A stretch of DNA of 9,027 bases from Bacillota bacterium (GTDB lineage: Bacteria > Bacillota > Sulfobacillia > Symbiobacteriales > Symbiobacteriaceae): NCBI GenBank assembly GCA_028287415.1, contig JAQBPS010000536.1, positions 1 to 9,027 on the forward strand, given 5' to 3'. Below, in pieces: positions 1-6,159 of this stretch (position 1 is its first letter; every line of letters starts with the position of its first letter). The notes under the pieces were generated by a model. It saw nothing but the letters and a program-made list of their open reading frames with translations. It did not search any database and had not been told where the DNA came from. A program made the position numbers and the translations under genes.

Positions 1-1416
1 CTTCTTCCCGGCCTTCTCGATACTCTGGAGCATGTTATGCGCCGCCTCGAGAATGCCCTCCGACAGCGTCGGGTGGTAATGCGGCGTCAGTGCCACGTCG
101 TCCACCAAGGCGCCCATCTCGAGGGCCAGAGTGATCTCGCCGATCAGCTCCGAGACCTCCGGGCCGCACATCTGCGCACCCAGCAGGACCCGGCTGTTCT
201 TGTCGGCCACCAGCTTGACCATGCCATCAGACTCGCCCATGGTCAAAGCCCGGCCAATCGCCGCAAACATGTGCTTGCTGACGACCGGGTCATAGCCCTG
301 CTCCTTCGCCTGGGCCTCCGTCAGGCCAACCGTGGCGATCTCCGGGTCCGTGAAGACCACTGCGGGCACCGTCTGCCAGTCCGCATGGCTGGGCAGCCCC
401 GCGATCGCCTCGGCAGCCACACGCCCCTCAGCGCTGGCCTTGTGCGCCAGCATCACCCGGCTGGACACGTCGCCAATCGCGAAGATGTGCTTCTGGTTCG
501 TCCGCTGCTGATCATCAACGGTGATGAAGCCCTGGTCATCCGCCGTGACCCCGGCCTTGTCCAGCGCGAGTCCATCAATGTTGGGGCGCCGCCCGATGGA
601 GACCAGCACCTTGTCCGCCTCAAGCTCGCGGACGTTGCCGTCGGCCTCCGCCACCTTCACCTTGCCGTTCTGTAGACCACCGGAGGCCTTCGCGTTCAGC
701 AGCACCTCAACGCCCAGGCGGCGGAGCTTGCGCATCAGCACGTTGACCAGCTCGGGGTCGGTGCCCGGCAGCAGCTGATCCATCGCCTCGACGACCGTCA
801 CCTTGGAACCGAGCTTGGCGTACGCCTGGCCCAGCTCGACGCCGATGACACCGCCGCCCACCACCACGAGGTTCTTCGGGATCTGCGTGAACGCCAGGGC
901 GCCGGTAGAGTCCACCACATCTTTATCGTCGATGGGGAAGAACTTCGGGTTGACGGAGACCGAGCCCGTGGCGATGATCGCGTACTTGAAGCCGTAGATG
1001 GCCGCCTGGCCGCCCTCAATGTCGATCTGCACGGTGTTGGCGTCCTGAAAGTGGGCCTTGCCCTTGACGACCTCGACATCAGCCGCCTTCATCAGCGCGC
1101 CGACCCCGCTGGTCAGCCGCTTCACAACCTTGTTCTGCTTCCACGCCTGGGTCTTCGCAAAGTCAACCTCGAGGGTGCCGTTCACCGTGATCCCCCGGTC
1201 CTCCGACTCCTTCACCCGCTGCAGCAGGTCGCCAACATTGATCAGCGCCTTGGACGGAATGCAGCCGACATTCAGGCAGGTGCCACCCAGCTCCATCTGC
1301 TCCACCAGCGTCACGGTCAGGCCCAGTTCGCTCGCCCGCTGGGCGGCCACGTAGCCGCCCGGGCCGGCGCCGATGATGATCACGTCGGTACCGATCTTTG
1401 CAGAACCCATTACCAT
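1..1416 (-). CDS. lpd: Dihydrolipoamide dehydrogenase (E3), partial at its C-terminus
   Basis: This FAD flavoprotein reoxidises the dihydrolipoyl groups of E2 with NAD+ and is the last enzyme of the cytoplasmic pyruvate dehydrogenase complex. All family landmarks are visible: FAD-binding GAGPGG (residues 16-21), the redox disulfide GGTCLNVGCIPSK (Cys47 and Cys52), ATGS (149-152), the NAD-binding GGGVIG (187-192), SIGRRPN (from 273), AIGDV (313-317, Asp316 contacting FAD) and the C-terminal HPTLSE with catalytic His448 and Glu453. The 472 visible codons already match normal family length (about 460-475), so only the stop and perhaps a few residues are missing. The ATG at 1416 is chosen because GGAGG, lying inside the end of pdhC, is 11 bases upstream; the in-frame ATG at 1410 is a poorer fit. 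The gene starts 6 bases after the pdhC stop, so it is the last visible gene of the operon. Confidence 0.97.
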   Translation of the reverse strand, partial: MVMGSAKIGTDVIIIGAGPGGYVAAQRASELGLTVTLVEQMELGGTCLNVGCIPSKALINVGDLLQRVKESEDRGITVNGTLEVDFAKTQAWKQNKVVKRLTSGVGALMKAADVEVVKGKAHFQDANTVQIDIEGGQAAIYGFKYAIIATGSVSVNPKFFPIDDKDVVDSTGALAFTQIPKNLVVVGGGVIGVELGQAYAKLGSKVTVVEAMDQLLPGTDPELVNVLMRKLRRLGVEVLLNAKASGGLQNGKVKVAEADGNVRELEADKVLVSIGRRPNIDGLALDKAGVTADDQGFITVDDQQRTNQKHIFAIGDVSSRVMLAHKASAEGRVAAEAIAGLPSHADWQTVPAVVFTDPEIATVGLTEAQAKEQGYDPVVSKHMFAAIGRALTMGESDGMVKLVADKNSRVLLGAQMCGPEVSELIGEITLALEMGALVDDVALTPHYHPTLSEGILEAAHNMLQSIEKAGKK

Positions 1417-1422
1417 GGTAGT

Positions 1423-2799
1423 TTACGCCTCCAACATGAGCAGGGTCGGGTCGCCGAGCAACTCCACCACCCGGGCGATAAAACGGGTCGCCAACGCCCC
1501 GTCAACGACACGATGGTCGAAGGAGAGCGAGAGGTAGCACATGCTGCGGATGACGATCTCGCCGTCCCGCACCACGGGCCGCTCCTGGGTCTTGCCAACG
1601 CCGAGGATCGCCACCTCGGGGTGGTTGATCACCGGGGTGAAGAACAGGCCGCCGACGGAGCCCATGTTCGAGACGGTGAAGGTCGAGCCCTTCATCTCGT
1701 CGGGGGCCAGCTTGCCCTCGCGCCCGCGCCCGATCTGCTCCTGCATCTCCTTGGCGATGGTCAGGACCGACTTCCTGTCCACATCCTTGATGACGGGGAC
1801 GAGCAGGCCGGCGTCCACGTCGAGGGCATAGCCCATGTGGTAGTACTTCTTGAGCACGATCTCCTGCTTCGCATCGTCAACCGATGCGTTCAGGTATGGG
1901 AACTCCTTCAGGGCCGCCGTAAGGGCCTTAAAGATGAACGGCATGAAGGAGAGCTTGATGTCGCGCTTGGCGGCCATCGGCTTGGCCTTGGCCCGGAGGG
2001 CGATCAGCTCTGTCATGTCGACCTCTTCGGTGATGGTGACGTGGGCCGCCGTGTGCTTGGAGAGCACCATGCGCTCGGCGATCACCTTGCGGATGCCCTT
2101 GAGGGGGATCCGCTCCTCGACCGCGCCGGCGGGGGAGACGTACGGCGCCGGGGTCGGGGCAGCGGCACCGCCAGCCGCATTACCTTGTTCAGCCTGTTCA
2201 GCCTGAGCGGCAGCCTGGCCACCGTTGGCGAACTGCTTCAGATCCTCAGCGGTCACCCGGCCGGCAGGGCCGGAACCGTGCACCTGGTTGATGTCAATGT
2301 TCAGCTCACGGGCGAGCTTGCGGGTCGCCGGTGCGGCCAAGGCCCGTCCACCCTGAGCGGAAGCGTGGGCGGGGCTGGGGGCAGCAGCCGCCGATGTAGC
2401 AGCTTCGCTGGCAGCGGCAGGCGCAGTCGCGGCCTGGGCGGGCGCCGTCGCGGCGGGCGCAGCCTGGGCCGGCCGCTCAGCCTGCTTGGCCGGCGCCTGC
2501 GACTCGGTCACCTTGTCCGGATTGTCCTTCTGCTTCTGGGTATCCGTCGCTGTGGCGCCCTTGCCATCATCAAAAATCACGACGACGCTGCCCACGTGCA
2601 GCGTGTCGCCGACTTTGCCAAGCAGCTGGACTACCTTGCCCTGTACCGGCGAGGGGATCTCGACGGAGGCCTTGTCGGTCTGAACCTCAAGCAGCGGCTG
2701 GTCCTCACGGACCATGTCGCCTTCCTTCACCAGCCATTGGAGCAGCTCGGCCTCATGCAGACCTTCCCCGATGTCGGGCAGCTTGAATTCAATTGCCAT
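1423..2799 (-). CDS. pdhC: Pyruvate dehydrogenase E2, dihydrolipoamide acetyltransferase
   Basis: This is the core subunit that moves the acetyl group from the E1-bound intermediate through lipoyl-lysine to CoA. The 458-residue protein has one lipoyl domain (1-80) with the lipoylated Lys43 in QTDKAS, an Ala/Pro/Gln-rich flexible linker (about 84-150), a peripheral-subunit-binding domain (about 152-190, containing ATRKLARELNID and GSGPAGRVTAEDL), a second linker (191-225), and the catalytic domain (about 228-458) with the DHRVVDGA active site (His429, Asp433). The start at MAIEFKLPDIGEG gives the canonical lipoyl-domain N-terminus and has AGGAGG 13 bases upstream. A further in-frame extension of 28 residues exists but does not look like protein and would run through the intergenic hairpin. 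The single lipoyl domain is typical of Gram-positive complexes. Substrate assignment as pyruvate rather than branched-chain oxo acids rests mainly on the E1alpha length and motifs. Confidence 0.96.
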   Translation of the reverse strand: MAIEFKLPDIGEGLHEAELLQWLVKEGDMVREDQPLLEVQTDKASVEIPSPVQGKVVQLLGKVGDTLHVGSVVVIFDDGKGATATDTQKQKDNPDKVTESQAPAKQAERPAQAAPAATAPAQAATAPAAASEAATSAAAAPSPAHASAQGGRALAAPATRKLARELNIDINQVHGSGPAGRVTAEDLKQFANGGQAAAQAEQAEQGNAAGGAAAPTPAPYVSPAGAVEERIPLKGIRKVIAERMVLSKHTAAHVTITEEVDMTELIALRAKAKPMAAKRDIKLSFMPFIFKALTAALKEFPYLNASVDDAKQEIVLKKYYHMGYALDVDAGLLVPVIKDVDRKSVLTIAKEMQEQIGRGREGKLAPDEMKGSTFTVSNMGSVGGLFFTPVINHPEVAILGVGKTQERPVVRDGEIVIRSMCYLSLSFDHRVVDGALATRFIARVVELLGDPTLLMLEA

Positions 2800-2834
2800 G
2801 ATAGGTCTCGGTCCTCCTGTCCCGTGTGAAGAAA

Positions 2835-2866
2835 GCCATGGGGGCGGGTTCGCCGCCCACCATGGC
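2835..2866 (-). promoter_or_regulatory. Intercistronic hairpin between pdhB and pdhC
   Basis: On the coding (minus) strand, GCCATGG-T-GGGCGG-CGAAC-CCGCCC-CCATGGC forms a 13-bp GC-rich stem with one bulged T and a 5-base loop. It sits in the only real gap of the operon (2800-2883). The following bases, TTTCTTC, are pyrimidine-rich but interrupted, so it is at best a weak or partial terminator. It could equally be a stabiliser or processing site that sets E2/E3 output relative to E1. The structure is seen; the function is inferred. Confidence 0.6.
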
Positions 2867-2883
2867 CTCTCCGTTTTCGTCAA

Positions 2884-3864
2884 TTAGTAAGTTTTGACGC
2901 TCTCGATCGCCTCGAGGACACGGCCTGCGTCTGGCAGGAAGAAGTCCTCGCTCAGCAGGTAGGGCATGGGCACGTCGAAGCCGGTCACGCGGGCGACCGG
3001 GGCCTCAAGATACTCCAGGGCGTGGTCGTTGATCAGGGCGACCAGTTCGCTGTGGAAGCCGCCCGTGCGCGGCGCTTCGCTCACTACGACAGCCCGCCGG
3101 GTCTTCTTGACAGAGGCGATGATCGTGTCCAGGTCGAGCGGGTTGAGGCTACGCAGGTCGACCACCTCGGCCTGCCAGCCATGCTCGGCAGCGGCCTTCT
3201 CGGCGGCCTCCAGGGCAGTGTGCACGTGAACGCCGTACGTGAGAATGGTCACGTCCGTGCCCTCACGGGCGATGGCCGCCTTGCCCAACTCGACCGTGTA
3301 GTACCCTTCCGGCACCTCGGCACGGAAGGAGCGGTAGAGCCGCTTCGGCTCCATGAAGAGCACCGGGTCGGGATCCTCGATCGCCGCCAGCAGGAGGCCC
3401 TTGGCGTCATAAGGATTCGACGGCGCAACGATCTTGAGGCCGGGGTTGTTTACATACCAGTTCTCGATCGACTCGGAGTGGTGCTCGAGCGCCTTGATGC
3501 CGCCCCAGGACGGGATGCGCAGCACCATCGGTACGTGCCAGCGGCCGCGGCTCCGGTTGCGGATGCGGGCGATCTGGTTGACCAGGTGCTCATGGGCCGG
3601 GGCGAGGAAGCCGTCGAACTGGATCTCGACAACGGGCTTGAGGCCATAGATGGCCATGCCCATCGCCGCACCGACAAACCCGGACTCCGCGAGCGGCACA
3701 TCGATCGCGCGGTCGGCGCCGAACTCGGCATGAATGCCCTCGGTGGCACGGAAAACGCCGCCGTTGATGCCCACGTCCTCACCCATGATCAGCACGTTGG
3801 GATCGCGGCGCATGGCGACCTTCAGGCCATCGTTAATCGCTTGGATCAATGTCAGCTTAGCCAT
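2884..3864 (-). CDS. pdhB: Pyruvate dehydrogenase E1 component, beta subunit
   Basis: Together with E1alpha it forms the alpha2beta2 thiamine-diphosphate enzyme that decarboxylates pyruvate and reductively acetylates the lipoyl group of E2. The 326 residues have normal length and the family landmarks: MGEDVGINGGVFRAT (27-41), DVPLAE with the TPP-activating Glu60, the EIQFDGF segment (80-86), HHSES near residue 128 (equivalent of the catalytic His region, usually HSQS), PGLKIVAPSNPYDAKGLL, and a C-terminal transketolase domain with VSEAPRTGGF. The RNRSRGR...ALEHHSES variant differs from the more common SGGR...HSQS form. The ATG at 3864 lies inside the end of pdhA (8-base overlap) and has GGGGGAGG 9 bases upstream, which indicates translational coupling and 1:1 production with E1alpha. 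Confidence 0.97.
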   Translation of the reverse strand: MAKLTLIQAINDGLKVAMRRDPNVLIMGEDVGINGGVFRATEGIHAEFGADRAIDVPLAESGFVGAAMGMAIYGLKPVVEIQFDGFLAPAHEHLVNQIARIRNRSRGRWHVPMVLRIPSWGGIKALEHHSESIENWYVNNPGLKIVAPSNPYDAKGLLLAAIEDPDPVLFMEPKRLYRSFRAEVPEGYYTVELGKAAIAREGTDVTILTYGVHVHTALEAAEKAAAEHGWQAEVVDLRSLNPLDLDTIIASVKKTRRAVVVSEAPRTGGFHSELVALINDHALEYLEAPVARVTGFDVPMPYLLSEDFFLPDAGRVLEAIESVKTY

Positions 3865-4972
3865 GAGTTTTGGCCTCCCCCTGACTCTTCTTGGCGAGAT
3901 ACGCCTTCAGGTACTCCCGCTGGCGCTCGAGTTCCGGCGTGGGCTTCTCGTAGAGGTAGTCGAACATGGCGTCAACGCTCGGCCGCGGCTCAGCTTCCGC
4001 CGCCTCAACAGCCGCGTTGACCGTCTCCTTGGCCCAGTCGTAGACGGCCTGCTCGTCGGCGTCGCTCCAGATGCCCTTGCTGACGAGGTACTTGCGCAGC
4101 CGCTCGATCGGGTCCTTCGCCTGCCACTCTTCAAGCTCTTCCTGGGTCCGGTACTTCTTCGGATCATCCGGCGTGGTGTGCGGGCCATAGCGGAAGGTGA
4201 GCGCCTCCACGAGCGTCGGGCCGCCACCGCTGCGGGCGCGGTCCACGGCCTCCTTCATCACCTGGAGCACCGCCAGGACGTCCTGGCCGTCGACCCGCAC
4301 GCCGGGGATATCATAAGCCAGGGAGCGCTGTGCGATCGTCTTGGTCTTGAACTGCTTGGCATTAGGCGTGGAGATCGCATACCGGTTGTTCTGGATGAAG
4401 AAGACCGTGGCGGTGTTGTAAACCGCCGCGAAATTCAGCGCCTCGTGGAAGTCACCGGGCGAGGTGCCGCCGTCGCCGGCATAGCCGACCGTGACGGTAT
4501 CTTCCTTCTTGATCTTGGCGGCCCAGGCGGCGCCGACGGCGTGCACGAGCTGGGTCGCAATGGGGATCGAGATCGGGAAGGCGTTGACGCCCTCGGGGGC
4601 CTTGCTGCCCTGCTCGTCGCCCATGTAATAACGCATGATGTTTTTGGTGGGTACGCCCAACACCTGCATGGCGCCGTGGTCACGGTAGGTCGGGAAAATC
4701 CAATCCTTGCCCTTGGCCAGCCAGTAGGCCGAGCCGACCTGGCACGCCTCCTGGCCGCCGAACGGGGCAAAGGTGCCCATCCGGCCCTGCCGGGACAGGT
4801 TCAGACTGCGCTGGTCGAACACGCGCAGATAAACCATCCAGCGATAGACATCTTTCAACTGGTCAGGCGTGAGGTCGGGCTCAGGGCCGACAAGCGTTCC
4901 ATCGGGACTGAGGACCCGTCTCACTTCAAACAGCTGCTCCATATCCAACGCGTTTGCTTGCGTAGTTGACAC
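3857..4972 (-). CDS. pdhA: Pyruvate dehydrogenase E1 component, alpha subunit
   Basis: This is the TPP-binding subunit of E1. The TPP motif is GDGGTSPGDFHE (166-177), closing with NNRYAIST (195-202). FGGQEACQVG (71-80), YRDHG (96-100) and the RYGPHTTPDDP loop (261-271) are further E1alpha landmarks. A GTG start at 4972 is preferred: AAAGGGGG lies 9 bases upstream, and it gives 371 residues, the same as I recall for Bacillus subtilis PdhA. The open frame continues 18 codons further upstream with no ribosome site and would not look like E1. It is the first gene of the operon, transcribed from a promoter about 100 bases upstream and divergent from an ArsR-type regulator. A branched-chain oxo-acid E1 is the main alternative; overall sequence pattern favours pyruvate. 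Confidence 0.96.
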   Translation of the reverse strand: MSTTQANALDMEQLFEVRRVLSPDGTLVGPEPDLTPDQLKDVYRWMVYLRVFDQRSLNLSRQGRMGTFAPFGGQEACQVGSAYWLAKGKDWIFPTYRDHGAMQVLGVPTKNIMRYYMGDEQGSKAPEGVNAFPISIPIATQLVHAVGAAWAAKIKKEDTVTVGYAGDGGTSPGDFHEALNFAAVYNTATVFFIQNNRYAISTPNAKQFKTKTIAQRSLAYDIPGVRVDGQDVLAVLQVMKEAVDRARSGGGPTLVEALTFRYGPHTTPDDPKKYRTQEELEEWQAKDPIERLRKYLVSKGIWSDADEQAVYDWAKETVNAAVEAAEAEPRPSVDAMFDYLYEKPTPELERQREYLKAYLAKKSQGEAKTHG

Positions 4973-5078
4973 GGACAATGACCCCCTTTGGGAGATTGAT
5001 GAGGAAGCGACAGCGAACAGTCGCAACCACTTCGTTCGAGTACCAGGATGCTACCTGTATAGTACTGTGTGCCTTCCT

Positions 5079-5107
5079 ATTGTAATTCGCCGCCGTTTTA
5101 TGGTCAA
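5079..5107 (-). promoter_or_regulatory. Sigma-A-type promoter for the pdh operon
   Basis: On the minus strand, TTGACC (5102-5107) and TACAAT (5079-5084) are separated by exactly 17 bases, each one mismatch from consensus. Transcription would start near 5072, giving a leader of about 100 bases before the pdhA GTG. The leader has a small potential stem, GCGAC/GTCGC at 5007-5024. The spacer between -35 and -10 carries one copy of the AAACGGCGGCG repeat. Confidence 0.75.
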
Positions 5108-5120
5108 TAGTATGACTCCG

Positions 5121-5181
5121 TTGCATTTCGCCGGAAATCTGTTGACGAAATGGCAAGTGTCTCATATAATAATTTGCCATT
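5121..5181. promoter_or_regulatory. Candidate operator: three TTGCCATT-type half-sites in the divergent region
   Basis: AATGGCAA (5149-5156) and TTGCCATT (5174-5181) are perfect 8-bp inverted repeats about 25 bp apart centre to centre, and they straddle the TATAAT of the first arsR promoter. A third, related half-site, TTGCATTTCG (5121-5130), is inverted relative to CGAAATGGCAA (5146-5156) with one bulged base and lies between the two divergent -35 elements. The arrangement suits a dimeric repressor, most simply the adjacent ArsR-family protein acting on itself and possibly on pdhA. The binding protein is inferred. Confidence 0.5.
5142..5170 (+). promoter_or_regulatory. Sigma-A-type promoter P1 upstream of the arsR-family gene
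   Basis: TTGACG (5142-5147) and a perfect TATAAT (5165-5170) are spaced by 17 bases. Transcription would start near 5177, leaving a leader of about 144 bases before the GTG at 5321. The -10 lies between the two arms of an 8-bp inverted repeat, so this promoter looks repressible. Confidence 0.75.
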
Positions 5182-5249
5182 CATGTGGTATCTAAACGGC
5201 GGCGGCAAAAAAAAGTGTGGAGACACCCTTCGACATAAATCGACTAGGA

Positions 5250-5278
5250 TTGACAAATTGAAGCGATAGGTTAATAAT
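5250..5278 (+). promoter_or_regulatory. Second sigma-A-type promoter P2 upstream of the arsR-family gene
   Basis: A perfect TTGACA (5250-5255) is followed after 17 bases by AATAAT (5273-5278), one mismatch from TATAAT. The start would be near 5285, about 36 bases before the GTG. It lies outside the TTGCCATT half-sites, so it could supply transcription independent of that operator. Confidence 0.6.
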
Positions 5279-5320
5279 TGCTATATTAGGAGTTTCGTTA
5301 GCGAAGGGGGGCGCGAAAAG

Positions 5321-5656
5321 GTGGAGCAGGACAAGCGAATCTATGAGTTGCAGGCCCGCCTCTGTCAGGTTCTTGCCAGTCCGAAGCGCTTGGAGATCCT
5401 GTACACCTTAAAGGGTGGCGAGTTGACGGCCGGCGATCTGGCCCGCGCAGTAGATGTAACGATGCCGAACCTGTCGCAGCACCTTTCCCTGATGAAGCAG
5501 CACGGGCTGGTGGAGTCCCGGAAAGAAGGGCTGAACATGTACTACAGCGTGGCCTCCGACCATATCCTCGAGGTCTGTCGTTCGGTGCGGCTGGTACTGG
5601 CGGAGCAACTCTCCCGGCAATCCCTCCTGCTTGAGCAGGTATCTCCCAGGGAGTAG
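5321..5656 (+). CDS. ArsR-family winged-helix transcription regulator
   Basis: This 111-residue cytoplasmic protein has the ArsR/SmtB fold throughout: an N-terminal dimerisation helix, LASPKRLEILYTLKGGELTA (18-37), the recognition helix region VDVTMPNLSQHLSLMKQHGLVESRKEG (about 44-70) and the wing ending NMYYSVAS. Such proteins usually repress a neighbouring promoter and release it on binding a metal or on thiol modification. The classical ELCVCDL metal box is absent: helix 3 reads ELTAGDLA, with no cysteine. The only cysteines are Cys15 in the first helix and Cys86 in the C-terminal helix, which could pair across a dimer. The ligand is therefore unknown. The GTG start has AAGGGGG 10 bases upstream. 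The gene is monocistronic, ending 20 bases before a strong terminator, and divergent from pdhA, so control of the pdh operon is possible but unproven. Confidence 0.9.
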   Translation: MEQDKRIYELQARLCQVLASPKRLEILYTLKGGELTAGDLARAVDVTMPNLSQHLSLMKQHGLVESRKEGLNMYYSVASDHILEVCRSVRLVLAEQLSRQSLLLEQVSPRE

Positions 5657-5676
5657 CGGCCAAGCCTGGAAATAAG

Positions 5677-5717
5677 GCCTGCCCCCCAGCGTTGCATGCG
5701 CTTGGGGGCAGGCTTTT
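5677..5717 (+). terminator. Intrinsic terminator of the arsR-family gene
   Basis: GCCTGCCCCC (5677-5686) pairs perfectly with GGGGGCAGGC (5704-5713). After a C/T mismatch, AGCG pairs with CGCT around a 7-base loop. TTTT follows directly. It lies 20 bases after the stop codon. Confidence 0.9.
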
Positions 5718-5757
5718 GCATGCACAGTTGAAGCACGGCGGGAGTGGGACCTCTTTT

Positions 5758-5962
5758 ATTGACGCGGATTTGCGGATTACGCAGATTTCCGGCACCCCGG
5801 TGCTGATTAGTTGGGGAACCATGTGAAGGTCGGGACTGGGGTGTTTAGATATATTTATTAAGACACGCAGATTGATACAAATGAAAATATATATTGAAGA
5901 CATGATAGCCTGGTCATCCGCGTCTCTTTTAAAATCCGCGTGATCAGCAAATCCGCGTCAAT
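5758..5962. repeat. 205-bp palindromic element with 31-bp imperfect terminal inverted repeats (MITE/REP-like)
   Basis: The ends ATTGACGCGGATTTGC (5758-5773) and GCAAATCCGCGTCAAT (5947-5962) are perfect 16-bp inverted repeats. The match extends to 31 bp with three mismatches (5758-5788 against 5932-5962). The octamer ACGCRGAT occurs three times on the plus strand in the left half (5762, 5779, 5865) and three times on the minus strand in the right half (at 5916, 5934 and 5951), so the whole element is symmetric. The core is AT-rich and has no gene. Similar ATCCGCG/CGCAGATT arrays are, from memory, scattered between genes in many bacterial genomes. A dispersed non-autonomous element is the best reading. 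No transposase or target duplication was recognised. Confidence 0.7.
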
Positions 5963-5967
5963 ATAAT

Positions 5968-6135
5968 GTCCGGTAAACCCGACTCCCACACGGCGCATAG
6001 CCATTCTTAACACCTATTCGTCCCCCGCGAGAGCCAAGGCGTCGGTCACTCAGTTGGAAATGGCTGCATCGCCCTTCCCGCCGGGGGCTGGACGTGCAAT
6101 AATGAAATAGTGCTCTGAACGCGTTTTTACCGGAC
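5968..6135 (+). other. Gene-free segment bounded by 10-bp inverted repeats, possible structured leader of lgt
   Basis: GTCCGGTAAA (5968-5977) and TTTACCGGAC (6126-6135) are perfect inverted repeats closing a 168-base segment that ends 24 bases before the lgt start. Inside are further complementary stretches: AGCCATT (5999-6005) with AATGGCT (6059-6065), and CCCCCG near 6022 with CGGGGG near 6082. A TATAAT (5962-5967) sits just before the first arm but lacks a good -35; AATAAT at 6098-6103 is another weak -10. No riboswitch consensus I know of fits. A structured 5' leader, a small RNA or a second repeat element are all possible. Together with the neighbouring palindrome it fills the otherwise empty stretch 5718-6159. 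Confidence 0.4.
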
Positions 6136-6159
6136 TGCACTTTCAAGGGAGGCCTTAGA

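Larger units (their letters stand above)
5088..5204. repeat. AAACGGCGGCG repeated in inverted orientation in the divergent region
   Basis: An 11-base sequence, AAACGGCGGCG, occurs on the minus strand at 5088-5098 (inside the pdhA promoter spacer) and on the plus strand at 5194-5204 (in the leader downstream of the first arsR promoter). Each copy therefore reads in the direction of one of the two divergent genes. It is GC-rich in an otherwise AT-rich stretch. It could be a shared operator or a long-range stem; no known binding motif is recognised. Confidence 0.4.

Noticed and set aside
1051..2829. A 592-codon plus-strand open frame antisense to pdhC and lpd
   Set aside because: It is a GC-rich shadow. 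The minus strand encodes unmistakable E2 and E3 with all catalytic motifs, and the plus frame shows no recognisable domain and low-complexity His/Arg/Gly composition.
3734..4969. A 411-codon plus-strand open frame antisense to pdhA and pdhB
   Set aside because: The opposite strand carries full-length E1alpha with its TPP motif. The plus frame has no domain or ribosome site.
4926..5180. An 84-codon minus-strand frame covering the pdhA promoter and start
   Set aside because: It overlaps the pdhA start in another frame and runs through both promoters. No ribosome site or recognisable protein pattern.
5298..5903. A 201-codon minus-strand frame opposite the arsR-type gene and the palindromic element
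   Set aside because: It crosses the terminator hairpin and the repeat element and is antisense to a clear ArsR-family gene; Pro/Arg/Ser-rich low-complexity composition.
5758..5962. A CRISPR array made of the ACGCRGAT repeats
   Set aside because: The units are only 8 bases, irregularly spaced and inverted halfway through. No regular spacers and no cas genes are present.
5968..6135. A known riboswitch, T-box, tRNA or 6S RNA
   Set aside because: None of the conserved core sequences I know for these classes is present. Only the inverted-repeat architecture supports an RNA.
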